From positions 71,384,032-71,448,031 of the forward strand of contig NC_064433.1 of assembly GCF_023343835.1 (NCBI RefSeq): a stretch of 64,000 nucleotides of DNA. Direction: 5' to 3'. The position numbers were made by a program, and so were the translations under genes. Shown here piece by piece: positions 8,059 to 21,219 of the stretch. The stretch comes from Lagopus muta. Its lineage: Eukaryota; Chordata; Aves; Galliformes; Phasianidae. The notes beneath the pieces were generated by a model. The model had not been told where the DNA came from. It saw nothing but the letters and a program-made list of their open reading frames with translations, and made no database searches. How positions within the stretch are numbered: the stretch's first letter is position 1; each line of letters opens with the position of its first letter.

Positions 8059-8182
8059 CTCTCAGAGCAACAAAAACAAGAGGCAAAGGCCTGTGCCTTG
8101 CAGTGCAGGCAAAAATCCTGCTGACTGGCAGGAGGTGGAAACAAAGTTGGGAGCTGCCCCTTTCCCAGCTCTCTTGTTACAG

Positions 8183-8306
8183 GGTGCTGTGATAAACAGG
8201 AAACTTTGCCACTTGTTAGAGGGTCAACTTCCAGCCCTACAATGTCATTGCTGCATGGGTGCCTGTCCCAAGGCTTATGGCCAAGGTTGTGTGGTATAGA
8301 CAGTAG
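8183..8306 (+). other. Candidate plus-strand exon, 124 nt, probably non-coding
   Basis: A strong acceptor (CCCAGCTCTCTTGTTACAG) ends at 8182 and a strong donor (CAGTAG|GTAAGTG) follows 8306. Of the frames checked, the one beginning GAVINRKL stops just before the donor. The segment could be the second exon of a transcript starting in the CpG island at 5.7-7.05 kb. This rests on splice signals only. Confidence 0.3.
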
Positions 8307-8714
8307 GTAAGTGTGAGAGAGGCCCTTACGTGGAGGCCAAAACTACAAATTGAAAAGGGCTTGCTGTTGGGACTGACTCCACACAGACTGAATGTGGGGA
8401 CTTGATGTGCCAAGCAGGGTCCCTACACCTTGCTGCTGGGGCAGGGTGGAAGAGCTCCGTAGGAGGCTATCCATGTGGAAAGAAGCCAGAGCTCCAGGGC
8501 TGAATGTGCTGTGCATTTTTCCTGCCAGATGGGAAGCCTGGAGTTGATGCTTTAGGCTTTGCAATGCAGCAGACTTCAATCTTTCTCTTATGATTTTTTT
8601 TTTCCTCTTCTTTTCTTTCCTCTTGAGTTCCTATTTGAGCCACCAGCTTCCCTCTTTATTAATGTCATTCTGCTTGGAGATCGGATTCAGAAGGGAAGAC
8701 ACATGTGAACTCAC

Positions 8715-8903
8715 CTCTATGGGCAGGTTATTATTTGCGAAGGGAGGCTCAGGGGAGGAGAGACCTCTACTGGCTGCACTCGAGGAGCCGCTGCCGGGCT
8801 CTGTCAGTGCGTCTGTCTGCAGCCGACGTGCTGCAAGGGGTTTCTCGCTTGCTCTCGCCATACCTACTCTGAAAATGACCTCGGGGGTCACTCTCAAGGA
8901 AAA
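8715..8903 (-). other. Candidate internal exon, minus strand, 189 nt
   Basis: On the minus strand an acceptor AGGTTTGTTTTTCAG ends next to 8903, and a near-perfect donor ATAGAG|GTGAGT follows 8715. The exon is 189 nt, exactly 63 codons, and the phase-0 frame is fully open, beginning FSLRVTPEVIFRVG and ending NNNLPIE. It contains a local cluster of CpGs that is unusual for this part of the window. I recognise no domain. A coding role is not shown. It may be an exon of the same minus-strand transcript as 7507-7604 and 12342-12420, although the phases do not chain simply. Confidence 0.35.
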
Positions 8904-8949
8904 CTGAAAAACAAACCTCTTGTGTTTTCCCACTTAAAAACAAACAAAC

Positions 8950-8976
8950 AAAAAAAAAAAAAAAAAAAAAAAAAAA
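8950..8976. repeat. Poly(A) tract, 27 bases
   Basis: An uninterrupted A run follows AAACAAACAAAC repeats. On the minus strand it is a T-run upstream of the acceptor of the candidate exon at 8715-8903. Confidence 0.95.
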
Positions 8977-10203
8977 GTACAGCATGTAGAGAGTCACTTA
9001 GGACTCCAGCAACCTGATTGGTAACAGTGCTTAATGCAGTAAGAAAACTGGCTTATTTCTTTTGGAAGGGGTGAAGCATGGGCATTGAAGCATGGGAGAG
9101 AATTAGAGGCTTGTTGGTAGCACAGGACAAGACACCGGGCTGTTTTCACCTTTCTGTCCTTTCTCCCAACAGGCAGCAGGATGGCTTTGCCAGCTGTCCC
9201 TCTTGGGTCAGCATTTAGCAACCTGCCCCTGCTGCCAGACAATTGAACGGAGGTCAGCTCCTACCTGAGGCCATGCCTAGGGTTAGCAGTTAGGGGATGC
9301 TTGTCTTCTTGGCTTGAGGAATAACTAGGTTGAATTCAATGTTGGGTTTTTTTTTTTCCTTCTTTTTTTTTCTTCCAGCAAAGCCACCTGTATCTGAGCA
9401 TAAGTACTGCAAAAGAGGGCTTGGTGTTTGCAAGCAGGTGGAGCTGGGCAAGTCATAGCAGTTTGGGAGTGGAAGGCCTTGAAATCCTGACCTTCCAGTT
9501 TCACCTAATGCAATGTAGGCAGTAGTTTCACAGCTGGTACAGCCTACACATGGACTTAGGCATCCCTTTCCTTCCTCATCCAGCCCACTCATCTCATCCT
9601 GCCAGGAAAGTTACATGAGGAACTGGATCAGGGAATGGAGCTGGCAGAGATTTCCCACTTTCTCTGCTTTGATGCTTTGTTGTTTTTTTTTGGTTTTTTT
9701 TCCTTTTCAGCTGGAAAGATTTCTGGTCTAGTTCATTACAGAACTGCACCAACAGCTCTTAACAGCACAGTAGGTGGGAGAGGGAGCAGTTTAGCAGCAC
9801 TGCCACAAAATTGCTGCCTGGAAGCTGGTACTGTCTTCTTTTGGCTTTGCATCAAAGCAAAACCTAATAGCCTTGTGAAGGGAAACTGCCATCTATCTTA
9901 CAGCAAGGAGGCTTGCAAGATGGTGTCACGCAATCTCCAACAGCACAGCCCAGGCTCTACGTTCCAGATTTCATCTCACACTCTGCTCCACAAATGACCT
10001 GCAAGCTGTGTAGTTAGGGAAAACAGAGGGTAGAGTAGTGCTGATGGCCTATAGCTTTGTGATTGTCTGTTAAGGGGCCTTCTTCATGGAGATATCACAG
10101 ACATCTACCATGTTGCAGTATTTTTGTAGGAAAGTAATGTAGTGTGTAGGGTGAAAAGGCAGAAAACCTGCTTAGCTTCCCTGGGCAGCTTGGAGTAGTA
10201 GAT

Positions 10204-10223
10204 TCTCTCAGCATGCTGAGAGA
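10204..10223. repeat. Perfect 20-bp palindrome
   Basis: The sequence TCTCTCAGCA is followed directly by its own reverse complement. It has no spacer, so it is a palindrome rather than a stem-loop. No function can be assigned. Confidence 0.9.
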
Positions 10224-11834
10224 CCTCCACAGCAAAAGCTCTTTCTTTCAAAACTCACTCGAAGAAGTTGCTCGATCACCAGTTTTCACGTCCTTCTCTT
10301 ACACTCTCCTTTACTGTTTCCCTTTTGCCAATGACTGCATGGTTAGGGCATCACTGTTTTGAAGACATCTATTGCTTTCCCCGAGGGACCAAAGTTTGTT
10401 TTCTCTGTGGAGTGTCCTGAGTGATGAGTTATTGGCTCACCTGGGTCCTTCTGAGCTGTTGCATCATATGAAAAAGAGTGAAAAATTCACTGTTTATTCT
10501 CTAGAATTCTTTTGGCCAGTAACTAGAACGTGGGGCTCCTTCTAAGTTGAGTATTTGAAATGCTGTGTTGGCTTTTTTTTTTCTCCCCTTCCCTTCTTTG
10601 TTCCTTCCTTTCTCTGTATAAATCTTTGAGGTTCCAGTGAGAAAAGAAGCTTGAAAAATAAGTTGAAATCCTAGGAGGTGGAAAGCTACAAGCAGATAGT
10701 TATGCCCTCTGCCATGCTCATTTAAAAGCCAAGGCAAAAGCATGCACTTGCTCTCTCAAGCTTCCTGCTCCTGCTACTTAGTGCCCTTCTGGCTACCTCT
10801 TCTTATCTGTATTTGTACCTCTTTATTTGTTAAGCAACATCTCTTGGTACCAATATGTCATGTCTTACCTTACACTCTAAAGTGTGGCTCTAATCTAAGG
10901 TCAACCATACCAATCATACCAATTTTGCTTAGCTAACATATGGCGGAAGAAGATTATGAGAGACAAGTGCCATGAAACAACAGCAGGTAACAAAGAAGAA
11001 AAATTGGCTCACCCATTCCAAAAACAAGTGACAACTTGAGAGGAATGCAGTCACTGTCCAAAGAGATACCACTCCCTTGGCTGTTGGCTCTTAAATGAGG
11101 GTGAGGAGGGGTGGATCCAGACTTCATCCCTTCCAGTCACTCAGATGCATTGCTTACTCCTGAGTTCCCTGGGTTAGCCAGGCCTTCTCACTTGGTGCTC
11201 AATCATCAGACCATGACCTGGCAATTCCGCTGCAGCTAATTTGTTCAGCACAAATATTCTGGGTCCAATTTTTTGGGGGGTGGCTATGGAGCATATAGTA
11301 TATTCCTCATTCATACTCAGCAATTAGCAAGTGTGTCCCAGATGGCTATACTGTTTGATCATGTACAGGTGGTTTAATGGGATTTAAGGAATCAGTGCTT
11401 CTTCTGATGAACATCTGCCTTCTGTTTGTGATCTCAGTGGCTTGGAGCAGGAGAACTGCATCAAGGCTCATGGTTTTTATATTTATATTCTGGGTGCACA
11501 ATGTTAAGCACCTTCTGGCTACAAAAGAAAATAATAATCTGAGTTCCTTTCTGAGGATCATAGATCATATTCAGAACTGATCTTCAGATCCAGGTGAACT
11601 TGTAAGCTTGTTTTCCAGGAGACAGAGGGCTTCTGAAGGACTGGTGCAAGACCACACAGCAGAAATTCCCTCCAAGGAGAATGTAAGGCATATTTCCTTC
11701 TGCTCTCTGTTTAGGATATGCTTCCTGGTGCTGACTTCTCTAAAGAACATCCATAAGCACCTTTAAAAATAAAACTATCCTTTGCCAAGTGAAACAAGCT
11801 ACTGAACTCATAGACCTTCACTGGGCAGGAGGAT

Positions 11835-11853
11835 GAGAGAAAGAGAGAGAGAG
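11835..11853. repeat. GA-rich microsatellite
   Basis: A short, imperfect (GA)n run. No associated gene. Confidence 0.8.
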
Positions 11854-12341
11854 AAAAACCACATGTGACAGATGTTAGGCGTGTTGCTTAATACAGTTCT
11901 GGAACCTGCTCAGATTCTGTGGTGAGGTGGGTGGTATTGCAAACCTAGCTGGACTAGGAAAGAGAAACATTTTTCTAGTAAATGGAGCATATCTGGTACA
12001 GAAAGCACTGGGGGGTAATTAACATGAAGCAGAGAAGTGCCATCTGGAGAAATTTTCTTTGATATGAAGCTGCAGTTTCATGCTGCATTATGAGTTCCAT
12101 ATTACTTCAGAGTGACAAAAGATGAGATGTGCTCATGGAAGCTTTACTGAGGTGCAAACCAGGCATGTAAAAGAGCTAACTGCTACAATTCAACAGACAA
12201 CCAGTACTGCCATCACAGTAGCCTACTTCAACTAGGAGCATGTTCTTCTGAGCTGGTTTTCTTTTTTTTTTCCCCCTGTTCCTGGATGTCCTCCTGCATG
12301 GGTTTTGTGTGAAGCCTAGAACAAGTATTGTGAATACTCAC

Positions 12342-12420
12342 CTTGCGTGTTTTGTGCTTTCTCTTCATGTGCTAAACAGTCCAGTGTGCTGAGTTCCCAT
12401 TTCTGTAGACTCCATGTATC
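12342..12420 (-). other. Candidate internal exon, minus strand, 79 nt
   Basis: On the minus strand an acceptor CTTCATTTTTTTCTAAAAG ends next to 12420, and a consensus donor CGCAAG|GTGAGT follows 12342. The first frame is open throughout (DTWSLQKWELSTLD and onward), while both other frames have stops. The product is not recognised. Together with 8715-8903 and 7507-7604 it suggests a spliced minus-strand transcript running toward CDKN1B. Confidence 0.3.
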
Positions 12421-13446
12421 CTTTTAGAAAAAAATGAAGTGTTTGGTGAGACAGCATTTGGTAGTTGTGGAGAGACTATGAAGGATAAAACTAATAGACA
12501 GATCAGCATTTTGTTCGGTAAGATGTCAAACTCTCATGTTTCAGAAGTTCCTTGTCTTTTAGGCCTTCTCAGGCACAATCTCAGTGCTGAGGGTGGTGCG
12601 ATGCTCTTAGGGAAAGTGCTGTGCAACACAATGGCCTTTTTCCCCATTGAGAGCCTGATCAAAGCACCCAGAACCAAATCTGTGAATCCCTGGTGATAAA
12701 GCTCTTCCTTAAAGCTTTATTTGCAGAGTTTGGGTCCTAAGCACAGCCACTCTCCTAGATGTAAGAAAGGGGAAGAGACTGCAGGGAGAGAGACAGTGGG
12801 ATAATAGGAACTTGAAGTCTTTGATTAAATGCAAATATATGGGTTTTTTTTGACAGTGAACAAAAGCAGGCCAAGCAAGTTATGAAAAACATGAAATGTA
12901 AATTGAGGTTTTTTTTGTGTGTTTTGAGTTGATAAATGTGAAGATTTCTCACATACGACAAACCCTTTTGCAGTTGTGTAAAATAGAACACAGGATGGTG
13001 GAGTTTTTTCCAGGCTGCCTGAATGTCTCTCTGTCTGGAGACTTCTTTTGTGTCACATGGCCTTTTAGTAATACATGATGGTAACATAGGGCAGCAATCT
13101 TAAAAGACTAAAAGGAAGTGAGGACACCTGGATGAGGCTGAAAAATCTGAGTATAGTTTTTCACATTCTTATTACATGAGCCTCAAAGAATTGCATACTT
13201 CATAGGCTTAGATGATGGGCAAAAAATCAGTTTTCACTTTTTTACTATTACCTCTCAAGAGCCTGAATACCTATAATTTTACAGGGATGCTCAGAACTGA
13301 CAGACGACCATTGGTATTTTCTGTGTGATCTCAGGAAAAGTAGATAATGTCTCATCTTTAATCTTCTAAAAAAAAAAAAAAATTAAAAAAACCCCACAGA
13401 AATGGATTAGAAATAACATATTGTTTTTTTAAGAAAGTGTAAAAGT

Positions 13447-13471
13447 TGTGTGTGTGTGTGTGTGTGTGTGT
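13447..13471. repeat. (TG)n microsatellite
   Basis: About 12 TG units after AAAAGT, preceded by an A-rich tract near 13369-13390. Confidence 0.95.
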
Positions 13472-13721
13472 TCTGTTTAAGAAAACGTATAAACAACCTG
13501 CTTCCTCCACCTTTCTTCAACTTTGGGTTTTTACCGTGCAGTCTGGGCCCAGGCTCCTCTGATGCCTTGCAGGAGCTCTGGCCAAGTCTGGAGAAGGCAT
13601 TGATTCTCCACTTCACTGCAATTTGTTGCCTCTTTGAAGAGCAGCTGTTGCCTTTGAAGTGAACTTTTCTGGGCAAATGAGTATCAATGGATACCATGCA
13701 ATTTTGGCTGCAGACTGGCAG

Positions 13722-13753
13722 CAGCAAATTCCCCTCTCAGAGGGGATTCTGCT
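13722..13753. repeat. Imperfect hairpin
   Basis: CAGCA at 13722 pairs with TGCTG at the far end, and CCCCTCT pairs with AGAGGGG around a one-base centre, with small internal mismatches between the two blocks. Confidence 0.6.
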
Positions 13754-16700
13754 GGCAGAAAGTGTGCAAGATGAAGGACTCAGCTGCCCCACCAGCCACT
13801 TCTCTCTGAAAATACACACAAGTGGAGATGAAGCAGAGGGCAAAACAGAGTGGCTCTGTGTTAATCCCCTCCCGACCTACGGTTCCTGAGAAGGGGCATC
13901 AGCCCCTCACTGCTGCCCCTTTGATCTGGAGCACAGGTGAAGGAAAAAATGAAAATCCGGGGGGAAAGCTTGTTGGGTAGGGCTGAATCATTCCAGAGAA
14001 ACACGAAGTCCTACAAGTGCTCAGGTTCTTTGTGTTACCCTTTGCTCATCTACTATTCCCAGTCATCCAGAATGTCTTTATATTCTCTGCAAGAATAGGT
14101 CCTTATTGTCTCTACAATTTTAATTCAACCTGGAACTGAACTCTTATTATTTTTAGGCACGTTTATTAAGAGAAGAAAAGGTCAATTTAATCTGAAAACA
14201 TACTAGCAAGTTTTCTTGTTTTCACAAATCTGAACCTGGCACCATAGGGAATAAATGAAAAGTCTTTAGCAGATGATTGCTTTTTGATGGCCAGAATGAG
14301 GCAGTATTCATGACTGTTCCTTATGGCTGATACTGGAAAGCTACTCGCTACTCTTGAAGATAGCACTAGCAAAGATTAAAAAGGACAGGACAAGGCTGCA
14401 GGGTGGCATGGGATGGCTGTAAAGTGGGTATGGCCCAGACGGCAGAGCTCAGGCTCCAAGTCTCCTCTTTGGCTGAGTAGGAAGCTCCTTTATCACTTAG
14501 CACAAGCTCTAGGCAAAGCTGTTTCCCTCCCCACTTCCAATTAGGGGTGGTGTTGCCTCTCGCCGAGCAGATTACTAAAATCAAAGTTTTCTAAAGGATT
14601 TACTTCCCTTCTGAGTATTCTTAGTAGTGATATCCAACAGGCTTTGGGAAACACAATGAAAACCCAGAAAGATGTTGTTCAGACCTCCATAGACTCTTCC
14701 AGGATTAGCTTGGGTGGGAATGTAAGGTTAGACATGGCAGGTTTTGCTCATGACTGTGCTCTTTGAGTATGAATAAGAAAAGACAAAGCAAGAAAAACTC
14801 TCAGACTGTTGCACTTCATGGAGTGTGCTGCTGCAGGTAGCAATAAACTGTTGATTGTTAAAAAGTTGTGTTCACTTTTTGGATATCACTAGTCACAGGA
14901 TCATGACAGGGACTGTGAGTTATGTTCCTCCCCAGTGCTTGAAAGCATGGATTCACAACCATGGTGCTCAGTGTGCCACAAGGCAGGCTGCCTGTTGGAA
15001 AAAGCAGAAGTGGCACAAGGCTGGAAATGCCTTCCAGCTGATGGAGACTTTCTCCTCCAAGTAGTTTAGAAAACAATTTCTGAAGAGCGAGTTGCTCTTC
15101 AGATGTCCATGCTTTGTCCCAAGGAGGCCTTTGCTGGAGCCTTGAGAGAGAAGGATGCTGGAGTTCACTGATTCTTATGTTTTGGTGTTGCTATGGGCAC
15201 AAGAGTCTGTGTCTGTGCCCCTTGCCAAAGTTTTGCCTGCATTTTACAGTCCCTTAAGTGCGTCTTTAGGATCTGGGATACTGAATACCTCAAAGCACTG
15301 AAGTCACATCCTCTGATGTTTCAGCAGGGGTTAGAGCTGGCTGGTGGTGACTATTTTATCCAAAACTTCTCTTCCTCTAGGCATAATGAAAGCAAGTGAT
15401 GGTTGCATTCAGTTTGTTCAAGAGGAGTCATGGCTTTGGCAGTAAGAAATGTTGCAGTTCCCTTTCTTTGGCTCACAGGGAGAAGCCCTTGGTAAGAGAT
15501 TGTGGCAGTGGATATTGGAGGCACTGAAGGACCAAGAGGCAGGTCAGCACAGAAACATGCTGCCAGACTGCTAGTACTGCCTTTGGCCCTGAATATATGG
15601 ATTAATCAAATCACCTTCATTTCTATGTTTCCCTCATATCACTCCATGTTTAACCCTTTGCTTTCTTTTTGCTAGAAATATAGATGTGGTAGTTCCAGAC
15701 TCGTGGAGGCTGTCACTGGGAAGTCAGTGAGGAGAGCAAAGTCTTGTCCTTAGGTGGCAGTAAGCTTTTCACTCCATCCCTTGCTTCAGGGACAATTCTT
15801 CCCTTGCTGAGGACAAATAAGTCTTTTGAGCACCTTTGGTCTCCTGCACATTAACACATGCATTAGTGTTCTCTGGTAAGAGGTGGAATAATAATAATGT
15901 GGTTATAGGCCATCTGCAGGAAGGTTGTGTCCTATACCTGTCCCTGTAGGCTGTGGGCCTTATGTGAGAGAACACATGGCTAGCACAGAGGCTGTGTGTG
16001 GGAAGAGAATGGGTGTATTTAGGGAAATGGGGTTTAAATGGGAATTTAATTACTCATTTTTGGCTTCGTATCTGAGCAAGAATAACATGAAAACCTGAAA
16101 TTAAGCACTTGTTTCATTCCAATACAGAGAAGAATGCCTCCAGTATTTGAAAATAATTTGAAGATAAATAGAATTAATACTTCACATATAAAAGAATTAG
16201 CTAACATTTTGACAGACAAATCTCCTCCTTGGAGCCAAGAACATGCGTTACCTAAAGGAGAAAAATACTCATTTGTATTGAAAGTTGCCAGGAGTCATAA
16301 TTAAAGAACGAAATTAGTCAAGGTGAGGATGGAATGAAGAGTAGAAAGATTGTTGCTTTTTAGATAACTGTGCAGTCATGGCACAAGAAGCACGCAGTTT
16401 CCTAGATTTCTCTTTTCTTGATCCATCCCGACTTCCATCTAAACATTCACTGCAGGTTCCTTTGGCATAAAAATAAAAGCAGAAGTGTCTCACTGTGCAA
16501 CTTCTGTCATTGGTGGAAATTTGCCTGCTTGGCCTTGGTCCTGTAGTCTCTAATGTCTAATAAAGGGTGAGTTAATTTCTTGTTGCTCCAGCCTGTCCAT
16601 CACCAGGCCTATCATGGCAGTTCCTTTCTTCTACTTGGCCACATGCTTGCACAAAATGGGAGCTTTCATACCAACTTCGAGACACTCTGCCACTTTTGTT

Positions 16701-19352
16701 GGAAATATCCCTAAACAGCCTAAAGTCTTCCAGGAGGGTGAAGAGGAAGGGCAGAATGGACAGATAACCAGAGATACATGGACTCACTCACACGCTGCAT
16801 GGTTTTGGGAAAACAAACTGAGATTTTGCAGAAGATGAGAGCCATTTGTAGATTTGTTGTTCTGATATTGTTAGTGCAGCACTCTGCAGTGGCTACCCAG
16901 CTGTTCCCAAAAGGCAGGGAAGAATAACCAACAGCAGGGCCATGTCCAGAGAAATGATTAATTTAAAAGGAAAACCAGGTACTTTTCTGTCAGATCAAAA
17001 CAGCATTTCACTTGGATATATAAAGCACACAGTATTCTCTACCTTATAAGCCTCTCTTAGTGACAAATTTGTAAATCTTTTCTCCTAGATAGGAATCCAG
17101 ATGCCCACTTATTTTAATTCAAGTGAAGATAAGATGACCAATTTTTCTCTGCCTGGAACATCTGCAGAAATGCCACTTAGGAATTTTGGCCTGTTTTAAA
17201 TACAGAGTTGCAAAGATCTCCTATTTATTTTGTCTTCCTAGGTTGGACCAAAAATATCTTCAGCAGCCATAATCTGTGACTCATTAATGAAAAGGTTTTT
17301 CTCTATAAAATGTCCATGACTCTTAGAAGCAGAATTATGGTGTACAGTCCATAATCTCAGTGCCTAAGGTTACCAGCAGAGATGTCAGTTCCCAGGGACA
17401 CCATAAAACATGAATTATATAGCCAATATCATGTTTTCCTCCTTTGTTATCAATTAACGTATTATTAAATTAGAGAGCTGAGCTTGTATACTTCCAGTGA
17501 AGTTGGATGGGGAAAGCTTGCAGAAGGAGAAATAAGCAAAAATCATTTCAAATGATCAGAGGAAGGCTAATATTTAAGGCGTTCCCATCAATTCTTGCAG
17601 TTTCCAGCAAGTGCCCAAGAGTATCAGCTGTACTTCCAGTTCTGCTTAATGAATCCTGACATTCCTTAACAGTTTTACCAATTCTTTAGCAAAATGAGAG
17701 TATATACAAGAATGATATTGATGTGATATTTCCTGCTCTTACCATGACATTTTTGTATAAATTAGGCGTTTCTCTGTCAAGGTAATGGGGCTTTGCAAGG
17801 TGATGGGGCTCATCTTTTTATGATACTTGTTCTTCCTATCTATTTACTTACTAAAATATAGGTATGTGAGGCTGAATTGTGAAACTCATTGCTTTCTTGA
17901 ATGGCGGGGTCCTATTTAGAGTAGTGCTTAATTTCCGTTTACTCGCAAAAAATATCCAGAGCAGCATCAACAATATTGCATATGCTGATACCTGAGCACA
18001 TCTCATCAGAGTGCATTTTAAAAACGCTTAGGAAAGAGAGCCAAGCACAAGATAACTTCAGTTTTGGAATTGTTAACTACTGGGGGCTTGACTTTGCCAC
18101 CTTCACTTTCTGGTTAGAATTTCTTTTTTTTTTTTTTGTATGCAGTTTGTTTCCCACAACACATTTCCTAAGGCAGCCAGGGAGGCGTCAGGGATTGTTT
18201 TCTTTAGGTTAACCTCTGCCTGGAGCCATTCCCAGAGGAAAGCCTGCTGACTGATAGGTTTTGCCATGAGTAGACATGAGACTGAAGACATCACTTCTTA
18301 TTCCAGGGGATATGTATATGCTCTTTTTGACTCCAGGCATAGTCCCATTCCTTTTTTTGTCTTTGTAGCAGTGGTTGTCACCATTACCAGAGTACAAGCT
18401 ATACTATGCTACCCCAAAAGAGAGTCTAAGCACATGACCAAGAAGGAAGTTATTGGGTTTGGCGATTTTGCCTCTCTAGCAATAACTGGTTAGTTTCAAC
18501 TTGCTTTTTGTGAGCTGGAAGTTCTCACAGAGCTCAGAGCTTGGACCACAGTCCCCTCATAGCCCATTGATATCCCATCCCCTTATTCAAATGCCTTTTG
18601 TTTCCTTGATGGTTCATACTTATGGATGAAACACACAAGTGGAATGTTCAAACCCTGGAAAGTCTCCTGCACAAACTGAGGTTTCTGGGAAGCTTACAAT
18701 GCTTCTGATTTGAACAAGATCACACAGGGCCAGCAGAAGTCCCAGTTTTGTCCATGCAAATACCATATTCCTTTTCCAGTGCACGGAGCAATTATAGAAC
18801 CCTGCAAAGAGCTCTTTTCATATCTGTAGCCCTTAATAGGGTCAAAACATATTTTCTCCTTACTCTTGTGCTGAGAAAACCTGAATCATTTTGCTGAAAC
18901 TTTCCCAAAAAACACTTACCCTGGGGCAGACAGCATGCATGGAAAAAATCCAGCCCAAACAGTTGAAATCTGGCAAAGTTGAAGCAAACTGAAACACATT
19001 CTTCTTATGGAAAGTGTTGGGTGACCTCTGCTAGGCAGAGTTCCTTGCTCCACCTAATTGAGACACACAGGCAAAATTTGCAGCTTTGCTGTCTGTGTGC
19101 GTCAGCTTGGGCGTATGCACCCTGAACAACAAGTTGTGTGTATGAAAAATATACGCCCTTCTCTCTACATGCTGCATGGCTCTTTGCTACCCAAAGACTG
19201 CTGGTCAGATGCATCACTATCCCTATGTCATTCTGGCAGCTACCACCTCCAGCATTCTTTGCCTGAGCTGAACGGTGTAGTCCAGGACTGTTTTTTTTTT
19301 TTTTTTTTAAATTTGGTTGGTTTCTGCCACTGCAAATAAATAAACAAACAAA

Positions 19353-19382
19353 TGTGTGTGTGTGTATATATATATATATATA
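19353..19382. repeat. Compound (TG)n(TA)n microsatellite
   Basis: About six TG units run directly into about nine TA units, with more TA-rich sequence after. Confidence 0.95.
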
Positions 19383-21219
19383 AGTAGTATAAGTATATAT
19401 AAGTATATAAGAAGTAAAATAGAAAAGCTTTGGCAGGACTTTCTTCAGCATAAGCTGTTACCATGAAAAACACCGCACATTAGTTTGTTCTTCGTGAGCT
19501 AGAAAATTGCTGCTGTCACCATCTCCAGGGCTTTTCTAGGCACTTCTTGTGGCCTGGGAGATGACTTGCTCTGACACTGCAACACTAGACTATAAGATAA
19601 CACCGAGGAAGGAATGAGAGACTAGGCAAAGTCATGTGGCTGTGAGTCACTGGAAGTTATTTTTCAAAACCTTTATTGAGACTGCATGTTCAACAATCTA
19701 TGACCAGCCTTGTAAGATATCTACCCCATGTTATCATTTCCTTGAAGGAAAAGTGCAAACAAGGACAAAACCTTGCGAATGTTGGTCAGCGAAGCCTATG
19801 AAACTGGTGGCTGTGCCATAAGAATGGGAAGTTTTCTTGCTTTTGTAAAAGTTGAGTGCAAAACGACAGTGATACTCTATCAGAGTTGGCAGAGGAATGG
19901 TTTGGCAGATTCTAAAAACTCTTTTTATCCATTTTCTTTTTCCAACTGAATGGAGTTCAGCAAAGTGAGTCCCCAGAGGTGACCCTGCATTGCCCGTGTG
20001 CAGGCAGAAAAGCTCTGTGGAGGTGAGATGAGCACAGGGAAGTTCAACAGGACCTCCTTCCATCAGAGGCGATTCATTCTGGGAAATGAGCTTTACAAAC
20101 ATTTCCTCCTCTTTGCACAAGCAGAAACATAACAACACAAGAAGAGTTGCTGTAGTTTCCTAATTTATGCTTGCTTGCTTCCCCATTTGGGCATCAGCAC
20201 TGAAAAAATCCCATGCTCCCTTCTCACCTGCCAGCTGGTAGTGGGCTGCAGTGTGGCTACATGACACAGCACTGCACAGCATTTCTGTTAGCTGGTGCTA
20301 GTGAGAGGAAGGCACCTCAGTAGTGACAGGCAGATCAGACACTTCTGGTGACTGAGAATTCGCTCAGATTTTGCAACATATGTGCTCATGCTCATGGTAT
20401 TCTTTTGGGGGTTTTGTTTATTATACAGGAGTACCAATAAGCATAACCTCTGTCTCATCAGCAGAGTAGGGACCAATACTGGAATAAAATGAATCAAGAT
20501 TAAGAGGCCAGTAACACAGCTGAGAGTGGCAGTAGGGCCTACAACACGGTATAAGTCATGAGGAACTCAGATCTTTCTGAAGACCTTTATTGAATTTCAG
20601 GGCCAAGCCCACCATCTGGGGACAAATGGGCCTGTGATGCTCACTGGGGGCCATGGAGTCATATACCTGGAACGTAAAGCACCAGCTTCTGGCTCTGTGA
20701 TGGCTGTGGAAGTTAGCTATGCAGTAGGGTCATTGCCGTGAGCTTGGTGGCAAAAAGTAGCTGGGACCTCCACTGACCCTCCACTGTGTGTCTATCCCAT
20801 CTCTACTTTGGTCACTGCTCCCCAGTATGAATCAAAGCACTGGCTGACTTCCTGTGTGCAAGTGGTATTGGAGAGTCCAGTCAAGAATCTGTGGCTGTGG
20901 AAGGAAGATCAGATAGTGTGACTTGCCGTGGTCTCAGAACTTGAGGAGATGCCATAGTCAGCAGGCCAGCTGCTGTGCATCTTGCAATGGGAGCCTGTAG
21001 GAGCATCACAGGTAAGGTTGAAGAGACAACCCAATTTGTTCCTCCCTTCTTTGACCTTGCAATGATTGGGTAGGATGTCCTCTATTGGTTTTATAGCCAG
21101 TGATAGCTATGAATTTTTTATGAAACACATGTATTTCTGTCATACGGATGGGCTGGGATGGTGTTTTGCTCCATTTTAAAGGAGGGAGAGGAGGTTCTTT
21201 GATATATGTATATCTGATG

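Larger units (their letters stand above)
9000..12340. other. Gene-poor segment
   Basis: No recognised gene. The open frames here are short and have no recognisable domains. It contains a 20-bp palindrome at 10204 and a GA-rich microsatellite near 11835, listed separately. A T-rich run at 9346-9373 and other low-complexity stretches are unremarkable. Confidence 0.5.
12425..21215. other. Gene-poor, AT-rich segment
   Basis: Nothing coding is recognised. The open frames (up to 148 codons at 19005-19451, which is inflated by microsatellite sequence) lack motifs. Contents are microsatellites at 13447 and 19353, a hairpin at 13722, a T-run at 18122-18137 and another near 19291-19308. I see no transposon ends. 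Confidence 0.5.

Noticed and set aside
8590..8976. Processed retrocopy ending in the poly(A) at 8950
   Set aside because: The plus-strand frame before the A-run matches no known gene, no target duplication was found, and CR1 machinery rarely makes poly(A) retrocopies in birds.
20550..21215. Possible internal ERV sequence next to the solo LTR
   Set aside because: No gag, pol or env-like frame and no primer-binding site are visible, and the LTR has its own target duplication on both sides.
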